Source of the DNA: Mediterranea massiliensis
Lineage (GTDB): Bacteria; Bacteroidota; Bacteroidia; Bacteroidales; Bacteroidaceae
Assembly (NCBI GenBank): GCA_958402075.1
Contig: CATXSD010000026.1
Span: 1-31,751 of the forward strand
Length of the DNA: 31,751 nt
Direction: 5' to 3'
This document shows, in pieces, positions 1 to 8,283 of this stretch. Position 1 is the stretch's first letter, and each line of letters starts with the position of its first letter. The notes beneath the pieces were generated by a model. The model was given only the letters and a program-made list of their open reading frames with translations, ran no database searches and was not told where the DNA came from. The translations under genes and the position numbers were made by a program.

Positions 1-1160
1 CCATGCTGCCCGAACGCCTCTGCAACTACATCTGCTCCCTCCGCCCCGACGAGGAGAAGCTGGCCTACTCCGTCGTCTTCCAGATGAACGACAAGGCCGA
101 GGTGAAGGATGCCCGCGTGGTGCACACCGTCATCAAGAGCAACCGCCGCTTCACCTACGACGAAGCCCAGCAGATCATCGAGACGGGTCAGGGCGACTAC
201 AAGGAGGAGGTCCTCGAACTGGACCGCCTCGCCAAGATATTGCGCCAAAAGCGTTTTGCCGCCGGTGCCATCAACTTCGACCGCTACGAGGTGAAGTTCG
301 AGATTGACGAGAAGGGCAAACCCATCAGCGTCTACTTCAAGGTGTCGAAGGATGCCAACAAGCTGGTCGAGGAATTCATGCTGCTGGCCAACCGCACCGT
401 GGCCGAGAAGATAGGCCGCGTGCCCAAGGGCAAGAAAGCCAAGGTGTTCCCCTACCGCATCCACGACCTGCCCGACCCCGAGAAACTGGACAACCTGGCC
501 CAGTTCATCGCCCGCTTCGGCTACAAGCTCCGCACCTCGGGCACGAAGGCCGACGTATCGAAGTCCATCAACCACCTGCTGGACGACATCCAGGGCAAGA
601 AGGAGGAAAACCTCATCGAAACCGTCTCCATCCGCGCCATGCAGAAGGCACGCTACTCCGTGCACAACATCGGCCACTACGGCCTGGCCTTCGACTACTA
701 CACCCACTTCACTTCGCCCATCCGCCGCTATCCCGACATGATGGTACACCGCCTGCTCACCAAGTATCTGGACGAGCACGGCCGCAGCGTCAGCGAGAAG
801 AAGTACGAAGCCTTGTGCGAGCACTCCAGCGCCATGGAGCAGCTGGCCGCCAACGCCGAACGCGCCAGCGTGAAGTACAAACAAGTGGAGTTCATGACCG
901 AACGCCTCGGACAGGTGTACGACGGCGTCATCTCGGGCGTCACCGAATGGGGCCTCTACGTGGAGCTGAACGAGAACAAGTGCGAGGGCATGATACCCAT
1001 CCGCGACCTGGACGACGACTACTACGAGTTCGACGAGAAGAACTACTGCCTGCGCGGCCGCCGCAAGAACCGCACCTACAGCCTGGGCGACCCCATCACG
1101 GTGCGTGTAGCCCGCGCCAACCTCGAAAAGAAACAACTGGACTTTGCCCTCGAAGCATAA
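1..1160 (+). CDS. rnr: Ribonuclease R, C-terminal part (5' end outside window)
   Basis: 3'-5' exoribonuclease of the RNase II/RNB family, which degrades structured RNA in the cytoplasm. The gene enters from the left edge; the first in-frame Met at base 3 is internal (LPERLCNYICSLRPDEEKL matches the middle of the RNB domain), so the catalytic Asp cluster lies upstream. Visible: the rest of the RNB domain, including the conserved stretch around residues 220-245 (YTHFTSPIRRYPDMMVHR), and a C-terminal S1 RNA-binding domain from about residue 297 to the end (GQVYDGVISGVTEWGLYVEL). It ends at TAA 1158-1160, without the long basic tail of some proteobacterial RNase R. Convergent with the metalloprotease gene; the gap holds a periodic repeat array. 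Identification is firm; VacB/RNase II is the only alternative name. Confidence 0.95.
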   Translation, partial: MLPERLCNYICSLRPDEEKLAYSVVFQMNDKAEVKDARVVHTVIKSNRRFTYDEAQQIIETGQGDYKEEVLELDRLAKILRQKRFAAGAINFDRYEVKFEIDEKGKPISVYFKVSKDANKLVEEFMLLANRTVAEKIGRVPKGKKAKVFPYRIHDLPDPEKLDNLAQFIARFGYKLRTSGTKADVSKSINHLLDDIQGKKEENLIETVSIRAMQKARYSVHNIGHYGLAFDYYTHFTSPIRRYPDMMVHRLLTKYLDEHGRSVSEKKYEALCEHSSAMEQLAANAERASVKYKQVEFMTERLGQVYDGVISGVTEWGLYVELNENKCEGMIPIRDLDDDYYEFDEKNYCLRGRRKNRTYSLGDPITVRVARANLEKKQLDFALEA

Positions 1161-1205
1161 GGAGATGCCGCCGCCCCAAAGCAGGCGAAGCTGTATCCCC
1201 TATAA

Positions 1206-1350
1206 GGAAACGGTCGTTACCATTGAAGGGAACAACCGTTACCATTTAAAGGGAACGCCTGTTTCCTTCAAGGGGAACGGGCGTTTCCTACCATAAGAAA
1301 CAGGCGTTTCCTGCGCGGGGAACTGGAGTTCCGCCGCAGGAAACGCCTGC
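1206..1350. repeat. Seven-unit array of imperfect palindromes, 22-23 base period
   Basis: Units of about 15 bases of the form GGAAC-N5-GTTTCC start at 1206, 1229, 1252, 1274, 1297, 1319 and 1339, so the spacing is 23, 23, 22, 23, 22 and 20. Examples: GGAACGCCTGTTTCC (1252-1266), GGAACGGGCGTTTCC (1274-1288), GAAACAGGCGTTTCC (1297-1311). Spacers of about 8 bases vary. Unit sequences drift while palindrome symmetry is kept. The array fills most of the gap between the convergent rnr and metalloprotease genes. It may serve as a bidirectional terminator or as a protein-binding array; the function is unknown. Confidence 0.85.
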
Positions 1351-1382
1351 TTTATAGATGGTTCCTTATACGAACAGGCTGA

Positions 1383-2738
1383 TCAGTGTTTCAGCATCAG
1401 GCCGCGCGGACCGCAATCGGACACAGAGAACGGCAGATCCATCGGACCGTCGGACACCGCTTTCGTGCTCAGGTAGGCACGCGTCTGCTTCGGACCCGGA
1501 ATCATGGGGCTGTAGTCCAGCACGTGGCGTACGCGCAGACGCTGGTCGGCCGTAAACTCGTCCAGGTAGCTGTAGGCATAATCCATGATGTTATGCGAAG
1601 TAAACTCTTCGCCGGTGCGGCAGTTCGTACGCTTGAAGAGGCTCTCCCAGTCGAACGTGGCGGCATAGCCTTCCACACTCATCTGCTGGTAGATGCCCTG
1701 GACGAACACCGTATAGTCCTGATAGTTGTAGCTCGGCGTGTCTTCGCAGAAATCCGTATCCAGACATCCGACATTGGCTTCAGAGAAGGCGTGGCGCAAG
1801 CCGAAGTAGTGTCCCAGCTCGTGGGCCAGCGTGATGCCGTCGTCCACCTGCTTGGTGATGATTTCCTTGTAGCTCTCGGGAGCATAAGGGGTGAGGGCAT
1901 CGTCCACATTGCCCACGAAGGAGCTGTTGATGGACACGCCGCGCACGTAGGTGAGGTTGGCCAGCGTGATGTTCATGTCGGGCAGCACATCGGTTCCATC
2001 CATCGGATGGGAGGCTGTGGTGTAGGGGAAGGTGGAGATGCCCAGGATGTTGCCCGAAGTGAAGCGGTATATCAGCACGTTGACATAGTCGTTGGGCTCC
2101 CACAGGAAATGCACGTACTTGCGCGTGTTGTCTTCCATGACGTCCGCGGGGTCGAGCTCGGCGGTCAGCCACTTCACGCGGTCGATGCCCGGTTCCTTCA
2201 GCAGGTTGCCCTGCGGGTCGGTTTCGGCCAGGACGAACTCCATGTTCAGGTCTACCGCATTGGTGCCGCCCGCATTGCGGTACATGCGGTTCACGTCGTC
2301 GAGCATCGCATAGATGGCCGATGCCGGAAGGTTCTGGGTCGAGTCGTTCTCGTCGGCATAAATGATGTGGAAGACGATGGGAATGCGGTATTTCAGTTCC
2401 TGCCCCTCACCCAGACCCTGCTGGCTGATGGTGATGACGTAATCGGCACCCAGCGAGCTGACGGTCACCCGGCCCGTACGCGCCTCTCCCAGGTTGCCTT
2501 CCACTTCCACTACCAGCGTGTGGCTCAGCACACCTTCTTCCTTCGACACCTTGCACCAGTCATTGTCGCTGGTGGCGGTCCATTCGTTGTTGGTGGCAAT
2601 CTCTATCTTGCAAAGTCCTCCTTCGTTGGAGATTTCCTTGAATTCGGTCTGCGAGAGTGTCAATGCAGGGTCGTCGTCGCTACAGCCGGCCATGAGCAGA
2701 CAGAAGAACGACAACAGATATATCAGTTTAAGTTTCAT
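1383..2738 (-). CDS. BACON-domain zinc metalloprotease lipoprotein (M43-like metzincin)
   Basis: Predicted surface or periplasmic zinc endopeptidase of 451 residues. A lipoprotein signal peptide ends in the lipobox LMAGC (Cys19), followed by the acidic SDDD typical of exported Bacteroidetes lipoproteins. Residues about 25-107 form one BACON domain (paired W-C motifs, ending VITISQQG). The catalytic domain starts near 115 (RIPIVFHIIY); HELGHYFGLRH at 306-316 supplies three zinc-binding His and the catalytic Glu, and NIMDY at 383-387 (Met385) is the Met-turn. This combination matches the M43 cytophagalysin/pappalysin branch and, from memory, the Bacteroides family annotated as 'zinc-dependent metalloproteinase lipoprotein'. 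It starts 33 bases after the Ig-like lipoprotein gene, so the two probably share a transcript. Substrate unknown. Confidence 0.88.
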   Translation of the reverse strand: MKLKLIYLLSFFCLLMAGCSDDDPALTLSQTEFKEISNEGGLCKIEIATNNEWTATSDNDWCKVSKEEGVLSHTLVVEVEGNLGEARTGRVTVSSLGADYVITISQQGLGEGQELKYRIPIVFHIIYADENDSTQNLPASAIYAMLDDVNRMYRNAGGTNAVDLNMEFVLAETDPQGNLLKEPGIDRVKWLTAELDPADVMEDNTRKYVHFLWEPNDYVNVLIYRFTSGNILGISTFPYTTASHPMDGTDVLPDMNITLANLTYVRGVSINSSFVGNVDDALTPYAPESYKEIITKQVDDGITLAHELGHYFGLRHAFSEANVGCLDTDFCEDTPSYNYQDYTVFVQGIYQQMSVEGYAATFDWESLFKRTNCRTGEEFTSHNIMDYAYSYLDEFTADQRLRVRHVLDYSPMIPGPKQTRAYLSTKAVSDGPMDLPFSVSDCGPRGLMLKH

Positions 2739-2771
2739 GATTTCTTGTTTAAAATGGATTGGGATATGGGG

Positions 2772-4967
2772 TTATTTCTTCACAGGGCGGGCTACCGGCA
2801 GGTAGAATTCGCGGCCGAACTTCATCGGCTGGCCGGCAACGGCCTGACGCACCTCGGACGGACGGTAGGGCACCTGTACCCGGTCGCCGCCTGCACGTTC
2901 AGCCGGAGCATCAACCTTCCGGTTGGGCAGCTTCAGCGCCTTGGTATCCGCATTGGCACCTTCGATGATTTTCTCCAGGTCGCCGATGTTTCCTGCGTTG
3001 GCCTGAATCAGCTGGCCGATGGACAGGCGTTCTATCCTGCCGTCAATGCCTTCCGTGTCTTTAGCGGACATGAAGCAAGAGTAGTTTATGTTCCAGTCGC
3101 TCAGGACATAGGCATAATAGTTCTGCCCGGCCGAAATATTGGTCCAATTGAAGGACGTATACAGCTCAATGTCGCTCATCTGTTCGTATATCTTGTCCAC
3201 AACGAGATACTTGGGGTCCCGGGTATCCTGCGAAGGGGTGAAACGCAAAACGATGATGGCACGCCCTGCCGTAGCTGCCGAGTCGCCAAAGATTTTGCCG
3301 GCTTCCTCGTCACCGTCGAAGTAGCCCAAACATTCGCCCTTGACCGTGGCATCCGAGAATTGGGGAGCTGTGATGAACGACTTGTCGGCCTGCACCCGTG
3401 CCACCTTTCCTTCGTTGTCCAGCGCAAAGTAGCTCAGCGTATACGAGCGGCCCGGCACAAGATTCTTGTAGACGTTGCTGTAACGGGAACCCGGGCGGTA
3501 GTAGCTTTCATACAGGAAGGTACTCATGGGCTTCTCGGGGTCGAAGCGCAGGCTTTCCTGGTAGGCCAGCTTCACTTCGGTCTCAATGGAAGCCTTGGCC
3601 TCGGCTTCGTTGTAGTCTTCGTCGGGCATCAGAAGGCTGGTATAGGGCAGGGTCTCGTCGGAGGGAAGGATGTTGAAGTCCACCTGATAGGGCGAGAGCG
3701 AATTGATGCTGTACGTGAACGTCATCTGCGAGGGGTCGCCGTCTGACGGAGCGGCATTGAACTCGTAGCATTGCGGCTCGCTGACGATGCCCGTACCCAC
3801 GTTGTAGGCAAAAGCCAGCACATAGTGCTTCACGCCGGGGGTCAGTGTGGCGGCAGGCGCTTCCTGTATGCCGCTCTTCACTACAAAGCCTACGAACGGG
3901 CCCTGCGATCTGACAAACTGCTCGGCAATCTGCATCGGAGTCATGTTCTTGGTCGTCTCGTCGTAGGGGTCGTAGCACCAGATGTAGGTCTGCTCCAGGT
4001 TTTCGGGCACAACCTTGATCTTGGCCGACGTGGCGGTTACATCCGTCACCTGGATGTCGAACTTCATGTCTATCATGCTGGTGTCGCCCTCCTTGGTGGT
4101 ATAGACGTCCTTCTGAGGTTCGGACACGATGACAAAGGTCAAGGCGCCGTCCACTTCCACCGTCTTGAAGGCTGCCGCCATCCATACATACTCCGTATTG
4201 CTCTGAAGGCCCGATGCCGTCAGAGTCAGGTCGCCCTGATGGAAAAGCTGTTGCAGAAGCTGGTCCACCACTTCGGGGGTGACACGGCCGTCGGGAGCCA
4301 GCTGGGATACCCGATAGTTCATTTCTTCACTGAAGTAGGAATTCAGAATCTGCAGATCGTCCCATCCCATATCGGCCGCCTGCTGATACGTAGCCTTGGG
4401 GAAAGTGCAGAAATAGTAGTCCACTTCCTTATTGGACGGCTTCACGATGAACTCCGCAGTATTCGAAGTGGCCGTCGTCTGGATGTCAAACGAGCAATCC
4501 ACCGACTCGGCAATGTCTGTCTGGAAGAACAGGAACTCGGCTTCTTCAGCCATGCGTGTCCCGTCCACGGCAAACGCCACCAGTTCATAGATGCGCCCCG
4601 GCAACAGATTCTCTATCTTGACGCTCTGGTCGCCTTTCAGGCTGATGGAAGCGACATACTGCTCGAACGGAGTGCCTTTGTCTTCGGCCTGCTTCTTGAG
4701 GTCGTCCATCAGATAGGCAGGCAGTTCGCCCTTCGAAACGTGGTCGACCGTGTTCTTGTCCACATAAAGACACAGGTAGGGGATGTTGGCATCGGATGCC
4801 TTCACACTGAAGGAGAAAGTGGAAGTGGTAACTTCGCCTTCGGTCAGCGTCAGTACTTGCTTGCTAAGGTCCAGGTATGAGCTGTTGGCTTCATCATCGT
4901 CCTTACACGCACTAAAGGCGAACAGCACCAGCAAGCTGAATAGCGGGAAAAGGGTTTTGATTCTCAT
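2772..4967 (-). CDS. Large lipoprotein with about five Ig/Fn3-like repeats
   Basis: 731-residue predicted surface lipoprotein with no recognised catalytic motif. The signal peptide ends at lipobox AFSAC (Cys20) followed by KDDDE, an export-type signature. The body holds about five beta-rich modules, four of them closing with a motif like LxPGxxYxLxxFAxD: near residues 122-136 (LLPGRIYELVAFAVDG), 252-266, 374-390 (LTPGVKHYVLAFAYN), 502-518 (LVPGRSYTLSYFALDNEG) and a weaker copy at 608-622. The last 60 residues are basic and proline-rich. It is the first gene of the operon, with a strong promoter about 90 bases upstream, and precedes the M43 protease. It could be an adhesin, a protease partner or a substrate-presenting scaffold; the sequence does not decide. 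Confidence 0.8.
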   Translation of the reverse strand: MRIKTLFPLFSLLVLFAFSACKDDDEANSSYLDLSKQVLTLTEGEVTTSTFSFSVKASDANIPYLCLYVDKNTVDHVSKGELPAYLMDDLKKQAEDKGTPFEQYVASISLKGDQSVKIENLLPGRIYELVAFAVDGTRMAEEAEFLFFQTDIAESVDCSFDIQTTATSNTAEFIVKPSNKEVDYYFCTFPKATYQQAADMGWDDLQILNSYFSEEMNYRVSQLAPDGRVTPEVVDQLLQQLFHQGDLTLTASGLQSNTEYVWMAAAFKTVEVDGALTFVIVSEPQKDVYTTKEGDTSMIDMKFDIQVTDVTATSAKIKVVPENLEQTYIWCYDPYDETTKNMTPMQIAEQFVRSQGPFVGFVVKSGIQEAPAATLTPGVKHYVLAFAYNVGTGIVSEPQCYEFNAAPSDGDPSQMTFTYSINSLSPYQVDFNILPSDETLPYTSLLMPDEDYNEAEAKASIETEVKLAYQESLRFDPEKPMSTFLYESYYRPGSRYSNVYKNLVPGRSYTLSYFALDNEGKVARVQADKSFITAPQFSDATVKGECLGYFDGDEEAGKIFGDSAATAGRAIIVLRFTPSQDTRDPKYLVVDKIYEQMSDIELYTSFNWTNISAGQNYYAYVLSDWNINYSCFMSAKDTEGIDGRIERLSIGQLIQANAGNIGDLEKIIEGANADTKALKLPNRKVDAPAERAGGDRVQVPYRPSEVRQAVAGQPMKFGREFYLPVARPVKK

Positions 4968-5053
4968 GTAACTCTTTAATTTTATTTAATGATTTTTTAT
5001 CGAAAAAGAAGCAAGTCTGCGCGCAACGACCCATTCCTCTCTCGTGAAGCCTA

Positions 5054-5084
5054 CAAACCTATAGACAAATCGGACACAAGCAAA
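5054..5084 (-). promoter_or_regulatory. Bacteroidetes-type promoter of the lipoprotein-M43 operon
   Basis: On the minus strand, -33 box TTTG (5084-5081), a 19-base spacer and -7 box TAGGTTTG (5061-5054), matching the TTTG-N19-20-TAnnTTTG consensus of the primary sigma factor in Bacteroides. It lies about 85 bases before the start codon at 4967. Confidence 0.75.
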
Positions 5085-5283
5085 GAAATCGAACGAAAAA
5101 AAACGATTTTCCCTTCAAAAAACGAGGGAATCACTGCTCACATATAATTAAGGTGTAAAAACCGGCAAAAGGAATGATGCCATGCACATCCCCGTCCGTC
5201 CGCTCCCCAAGTCCCTTCTTCCCCTTCCCGCCAAGACTGAAAGACAGCTGTTGACTATTTTCCCACAATACCGATGCAATCTG

Positions 5284-5315
5284 CTTGCTTTGTTGCCCAC
5301 AAACCTGTAACTTTG
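5284..5315 (+). promoter_or_regulatory. Bacteroidetes-type promoter of the Nim-like gene
   Basis: -7 box TAACTTTG at 5308-5315, with CTTG at 5284-5287 as a -33 box after a 20-base spacer. The start codon is 16 bases after the -7 box, so the mRNA would have a very short leader. Confidence 0.7.
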
Positions 5316-5331
5316 CCACAAAAACAGGCAC

Positions 5332-5808
5332 ATGAAAACAATCAGCATCACAGACCCTCAAGAAACAGAAAAAATCATCCGCAGCTGCCCCTACTGCATG
5401 GTGGGCATCACCGACCAGGAAGGCCGTCCCTACGTCCTTCCCATGAACTTTGCATACGAGGAAGGCATCGTCTACCTGCACTCCGGCCCCGAAGGCGGCA
5501 AGCTCGAGATGGTCCGCCGGCATCCCGACGTGTGCATCACCTTCTGCGACGGACACGAACTGGTGTGGATGCACCAGCAGGTGGCCTGCTCGTACAGCAT
5601 GAAGAGCCAGAGCGTCATCTGCCGCGGGCAGGTGGAGTTCGTGGACAACCTGGACGAGAAACGCCGCATCCTGACCCTCCTGATGAAGCACTACACCGAC
5701 TATCCCTGCACCATGGGCGACCCGGCTGTGCGCAACGTGCTGGTGTGGCGCATACGGGTAAAGGAAATGACCTGCAAATCCTTCGGATTGCGTCCGAGCG
5801 AGCTATAA
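5332..5808 (+). CDS. Pyridoxamine 5'-phosphate oxidase-fold flavin-binding protein (Nim-like)
   Basis: 158-residue cytoplasmic protein of the split-barrel FMN-binding (PNPOx-like) family, related to the NimA-type 5-nitroimidazole reductases of Bacteroides. The family pattern is visible: CMVGITDQEGRPYVLPMNF (about 22-40), SGPEGGKLEMVRRHPDVCI (51-69), and a second strand region CSYSMKSQSVICRGQVEFV (86-104). Length is typical. Many chromosomal members have no known role in drug resistance, so resistance should not be read from this gene alone. It has its own promoter and precedes epsC by 76 bases. FMN binding is inferred from the family. Confidence 0.85.
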   Translation: MKTISITDPQETEKIIRSCPYCMVGITDQEGRPYVLPMNFAYEEGIVYLHSGPEGGKLEMVRRHPDVCITFCDGHELVWMHQQVACSYSMKSQSVICRGQVEFVDNLDEKRRILTLLMKHYTDYPCTMGDPAVRNVLVWRIRVKEMTCKSFGLRPSEL

Positions 5809-5843
5809 ATGAACAAGATGTAGGATATTTGGCAAGTTTTTGC

Positions 5844-5851
5844 TACCTTTG
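5844..5851 (+). promoter_or_regulatory. Putative -7 promoter box before epsC
   Basis: TACCTTTG at 5844-5851 fits TAnnTTTG and lies 33 bases before the epsC start codon. The nearest TTTG (5828-5831) is only 12 bases away, so the -33 element is poor or absent. Confidence 0.45.
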
Positions 5852-5884
5852 TTGCCACTTTGAACCATATATAAGGATATTCGG

Positions 5885-6787
5885 ATGAGTCCATTCAATT
5901 TTACCCACATCTTGGCACGGACGGTAGACGAGCTTTCGGAAAGCGAATCCTACAAAGGCCTTTTCCACCAGCACACGGATGGCAACCCACTCCCGTCGGG
6001 CAAGGTGTTGCAACAGATTGTCGAACTGACACGCGCCATCGTCTTCCCCGGCTACTTCGGCATATCGAACGTGAACAGCCGCACGGTGAAGTACCACATC
6101 GGTGTCTATGTAGAGCAGTTGTTCGACCTGCTGGCCGAACAGATTCTGGCAGGCCTCTGCTTTGCCAACGACGAACAGGAAGAAGGATGCTGCAGCGATC
6201 AGCTCCGCCAGTCGGCCGCCGAAAAGGCGGCGGGCTTCATCGCCACCCTGCCCGAGATGCGGCGCATCCTGGCCACCGACGTCGAAGCCGCCTACAACGG
6301 CGACCCTGCCGCCCATTCCTTCGGCGAAGTCATCTGCTGCTATCCGGCCATCCGCGCCATCAGCAACTACCGCATGGCCCACCGGCTGCTGTGCCTCGGC
6401 GTGCCCCTCATCCCCCGCATCATCACCGAAATGGCGCATAGCGAGACGGGCATCGACATCCATCCGGGTGCACAGATAGGTCACCACTTTACCATCGACC
6501 ACGGCACAGGCGTGGTGATCGGCGAGACCTGCATCATCGGCAACAACGTCAAGCTCTACCAGGGCGTCACGCTGGGTGCCAAGAGCTTCCCCCTCGATGC
6601 CGACGGCAAGCCCATCAAGGGTATCCCCCGCCATCCCATTCTGGAAGACGACGTCATCGTCTACTCCAACGCCACCATCCTGGGGCGCATCACCGTGGGA
6701 CGAGGCGCTACCGTGGGCGGCAACATCTGGGTGACCGAAAACGTTCCTGCCGGCGCACGCATCGTACAGACCAAGGCCAAGAAATGA
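5885..6787 (+). CDS. epsC: Serine O-acetyltransferase (EpsC type)
   Basis: Transfers acetyl from acetyl-CoA to L-serine to give O-acetylserine, the committed step of cysteine synthesis in the cytoplasm. The 300-residue protein has a helical N-terminal half and a C-terminal left-handed beta-helix of hexapeptide repeats from about residue 190 (GIDIHPGAQIGHHFTIDHG, VVIGETCIIGNNVKLYQG, VTLGAKSFPLD), with the acceptor-site His in the HFTIDHGTG segment. The acidic, Cys-containing insert EEGCCSD (about 99-105) and the PRHPILEDDVIVYSNATILG segment match the longer EpsC subgroup rather than enterobacterial CysE. Followed by a heptamer repeat and then the RNA methyltransferase. No cysteine synthase gene is in the window. 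Confidence 0.93.
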   Translation: MSPFNFTHILARTVDELSESESYKGLFHQHTDGNPLPSGKVLQQIVELTRAIVFPGYFGISNVNSRTVKYHIGVYVEQLFDLLAEQILAGLCFANDEQEEGCCSDQLRQSAAEKAAGFIATLPEMRRILATDVEAAYNGDPAAHSFGEVICCYPAIRAISNYRMAHRLLCLGVPLIPRIITEMAHSETGIDIHPGAQIGHHFTIDHGTGVVIGETCIIGNNVKLYQGVTLGAKSFPLDADGKPIKGIPRHPILEDDVIVYSNATILGRITVGRGATVGGNIWVTENVPAGARIVQTKAKK

Positions 6788-6809
6788 AGGCACACGAGGG
6801 AAAGGAACA

Positions 6810-6837
6810 CTGAAATCTGAATTCTGAAATCTGAAAT
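6810..6837. repeat. Four tandem heptamers (CTGAAAT)
   Basis: CTGAAAT, CTGAATT, CTGAAAT, CTGAAAT run without gaps from 6810 to 6837. The block fills the 3' half of the 58-base gap between epsC and the RNA methyltransferase and ends 8 bases before the next ATG. Confidence 0.85.
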
Positions 6838-6845
6838 AAATAGAA

Positions 6846-8255
6846 ATGAACGAACAACCTTCTTTTGAGATGATAGCCAAGACCTTCCAAGGTCTGGAAG
6901 AAGTACTGGCACAGGAACTGACGGAACTGGGTGCCGATAACATAGAGATAGGCCGGCGAATGGTATCTTTTACGGGCGACAAAGCAATGCTTTACAAAGC
7001 CAACTTCTGCCTGCGTACCGCCGTCCGCATCCTGAAGCCTCTGAAGCACTTCACCGCCCACGATGCCGACGAGGTGTACAACGAGGTGAAAGCCATCCGC
7101 TGGGAAGACTATCTGACGACAGACAAGTCGTTTGCCGTAGACGCCGTCGTGTTCAGCGAGGAGTTCCGCCACAGCAAGTTCGTGTCCTACCGCGTGAAGG
7201 ACGCCATCGTCGACTACTTCCGTGAGAAGACCGGCAAGCGGCCCAACGTGCGCATCAGCAAGCCCGACGTGCTGCTCAACATCCACATCGCCGAAAGCTC
7301 CTGCACCCTGTCGCTCGACTCGAGCGGCGAGTCACTCCACCGCCGCGGCTATCGCCAGGAGGCTGTCGAGGCTCCGCTGAACGAAGTGCTGGCCGCCGGC
7401 ATGATTCTGCTGACGGGCTGGCATGGCGAATGCGACCTCATCGACCCCATGTGCGGCTCAGGTACCATCCCCATCGAAGCGGCCCTCATCGCCCGCAACA
7501 TCGCACCCGGCGTCTTCCGCCAGGAGTTTGCCTTCGAGAAGTGGCCCGACTTCGACCGCGACCTCTTCGATGCCATCTACAACGACGACAGCCAGGAGCG
7601 TGAGTTCGCTCACAAGATATACGGCTACGACAACAATCCGAAAGCCAACGAGATAGCCACCCGCAATGTCAAGGCGGCCGGCGTCACGAAAGACATCGTC
7701 CTGAAGCTGCAACCCTTCCAGCAATTCGAGCAACCGAAGGAAAAATCCATCATCATCACCAACCCGCCCTATGGCGAACGCATCTCGACCAACGACCTGC
7801 TGGGGCTCTACGAGATGATAGGCGAACGCCTGAAACATGCCTTTACGGGTAATACTGCTTGGATTCTGTCCTACCGCGACGAGTGTTTCGACCAGATCGG
7901 CCTGAAAGCCAGTGCCCGCATTCCGCTCTTCAACGGCGCATTGGAATGCCAGTTCCGCAAGTACGAAATCTTCGACGGCAAGTACAAGGACTTCCGCGCC
8001 GAGGGTGAAGAACTGGAAAAGGAACAGCATGAACACCGCCCCGCTCCCCGCAAGGACTTCAAACCCCGCGAACGGCGCAGCTTCGGCAATGGCGACAAGA
8101 AAGAATTCAAGCCCCGTGGCGAACGGAAAGAATTCACCCCGCGGGAGAAGAGAGATTTCAAGAAGGACTTCAAGAAAGACTTTCAAAGTGAACGCAAACC
8201 GCGCTCGGGCGAGTCGTATCCCGAAAGAAAAAGAAGAGAAAGAGAAGGAAAATGA
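6846..8255 (+). CDS. THUMP-domain class I SAM-dependent RNA methyltransferase (RlmL N-terminal type)
   Basis: 469-residue enzyme resembling the N-terminal half of RlmKL, which methylates a guanine N2 of 23S rRNA (G2445 in E. coli). An N-terminal THUMP region (about 1-160) precedes the Rossmann methyltransferase domain: SAM motif DPMCGSGTIPIEAAL (about 201-215), YGYDNNPKANEIATRN, and the N-methyltransferase motif NPPYGER (about 307-313). The catalytic part ends near 385 and is followed by an 80-residue Lys/Arg/Asp/Phe-rich tail with repeated KDF and KEF units, probably disordered and RNA-binding. The RlmK half is absent, as is usual outside gammaproteobacteria. Start at ATG 6846, just after the heptamer repeat. 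Confidence 0.9.
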   Translation: MNEQPSFEMIAKTFQGLEEVLAQELTELGADNIEIGRRMVSFTGDKAMLYKANFCLRTAVRILKPLKHFTAHDADEVYNEVKAIRWEDYLTTDKSFAVDAVVFSEEFRHSKFVSYRVKDAIVDYFREKTGKRPNVRISKPDVLLNIHIAESSCTLSLDSSGESLHRRGYRQEAVEAPLNEVLAAGMILLTGWHGECDLIDPMCGSGTIPIEAALIARNIAPGVFRQEFAFEKWPDFDRDLFDAIYNDDSQEREFAHKIYGYDNNPKANEIATRNVKAAGVTKDIVLKLQPFQQFEQPKEKSIIITNPPYGERISTNDLLGLYEMIGERLKHAFTGNTAWILSYRDECFDQIGLKASARIPLFNGALECQFRKYEIFDGKYKDFRAEGEELEKEQHEHRPAPRKDFKPRERRSFGNGDKKEFKPRGERKEFTPREKRDFKKDFKKDFQSERKPRSGESYPERKRREREGK

Positions 8256-8283
8256 TATTTCATAAACTGGCAACTGAATTTCC

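Larger units (their letters stand above)
4968..5331. other. Divergent intergenic region with two promoters
   Basis: This 364-base gap separates the minus-strand lipoprotein/protease operon from the plus-strand Nim-like gene. It holds one Bacteroidetes-type promoter for each side (listed separately) and a small inverted repeat TTCCCT/AGGGAA near 5109-5131. I see no coding sequence; the ORF entering it on the minus strand is an antisense shadow of the Nim-like gene. Confidence 0.6.

Noticed and set aside
1386..3746. 786-codon open frame antisense to the lipoprotein and M43 protease genes
   Set aside because: It crosses two well-supported genes on the other strand, has His/Val/Gly-rich composition typical of antisense shadows in GC-rich DNA, and shows no domain.
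3771..4880. 369-codon open frame antisense to the Ig-like lipoprotein gene
   Set aside because: No start context, no domain, and the opposite strand encodes a lipoprotein with a signal peptide and promoter.
5332..5808. Calling this gene a metronidazole-resistance (nim) gene
   Set aside because: The fold and motifs match the wider PNPOx-like family; nothing in the sequence separates it from harmless chromosomal relatives.
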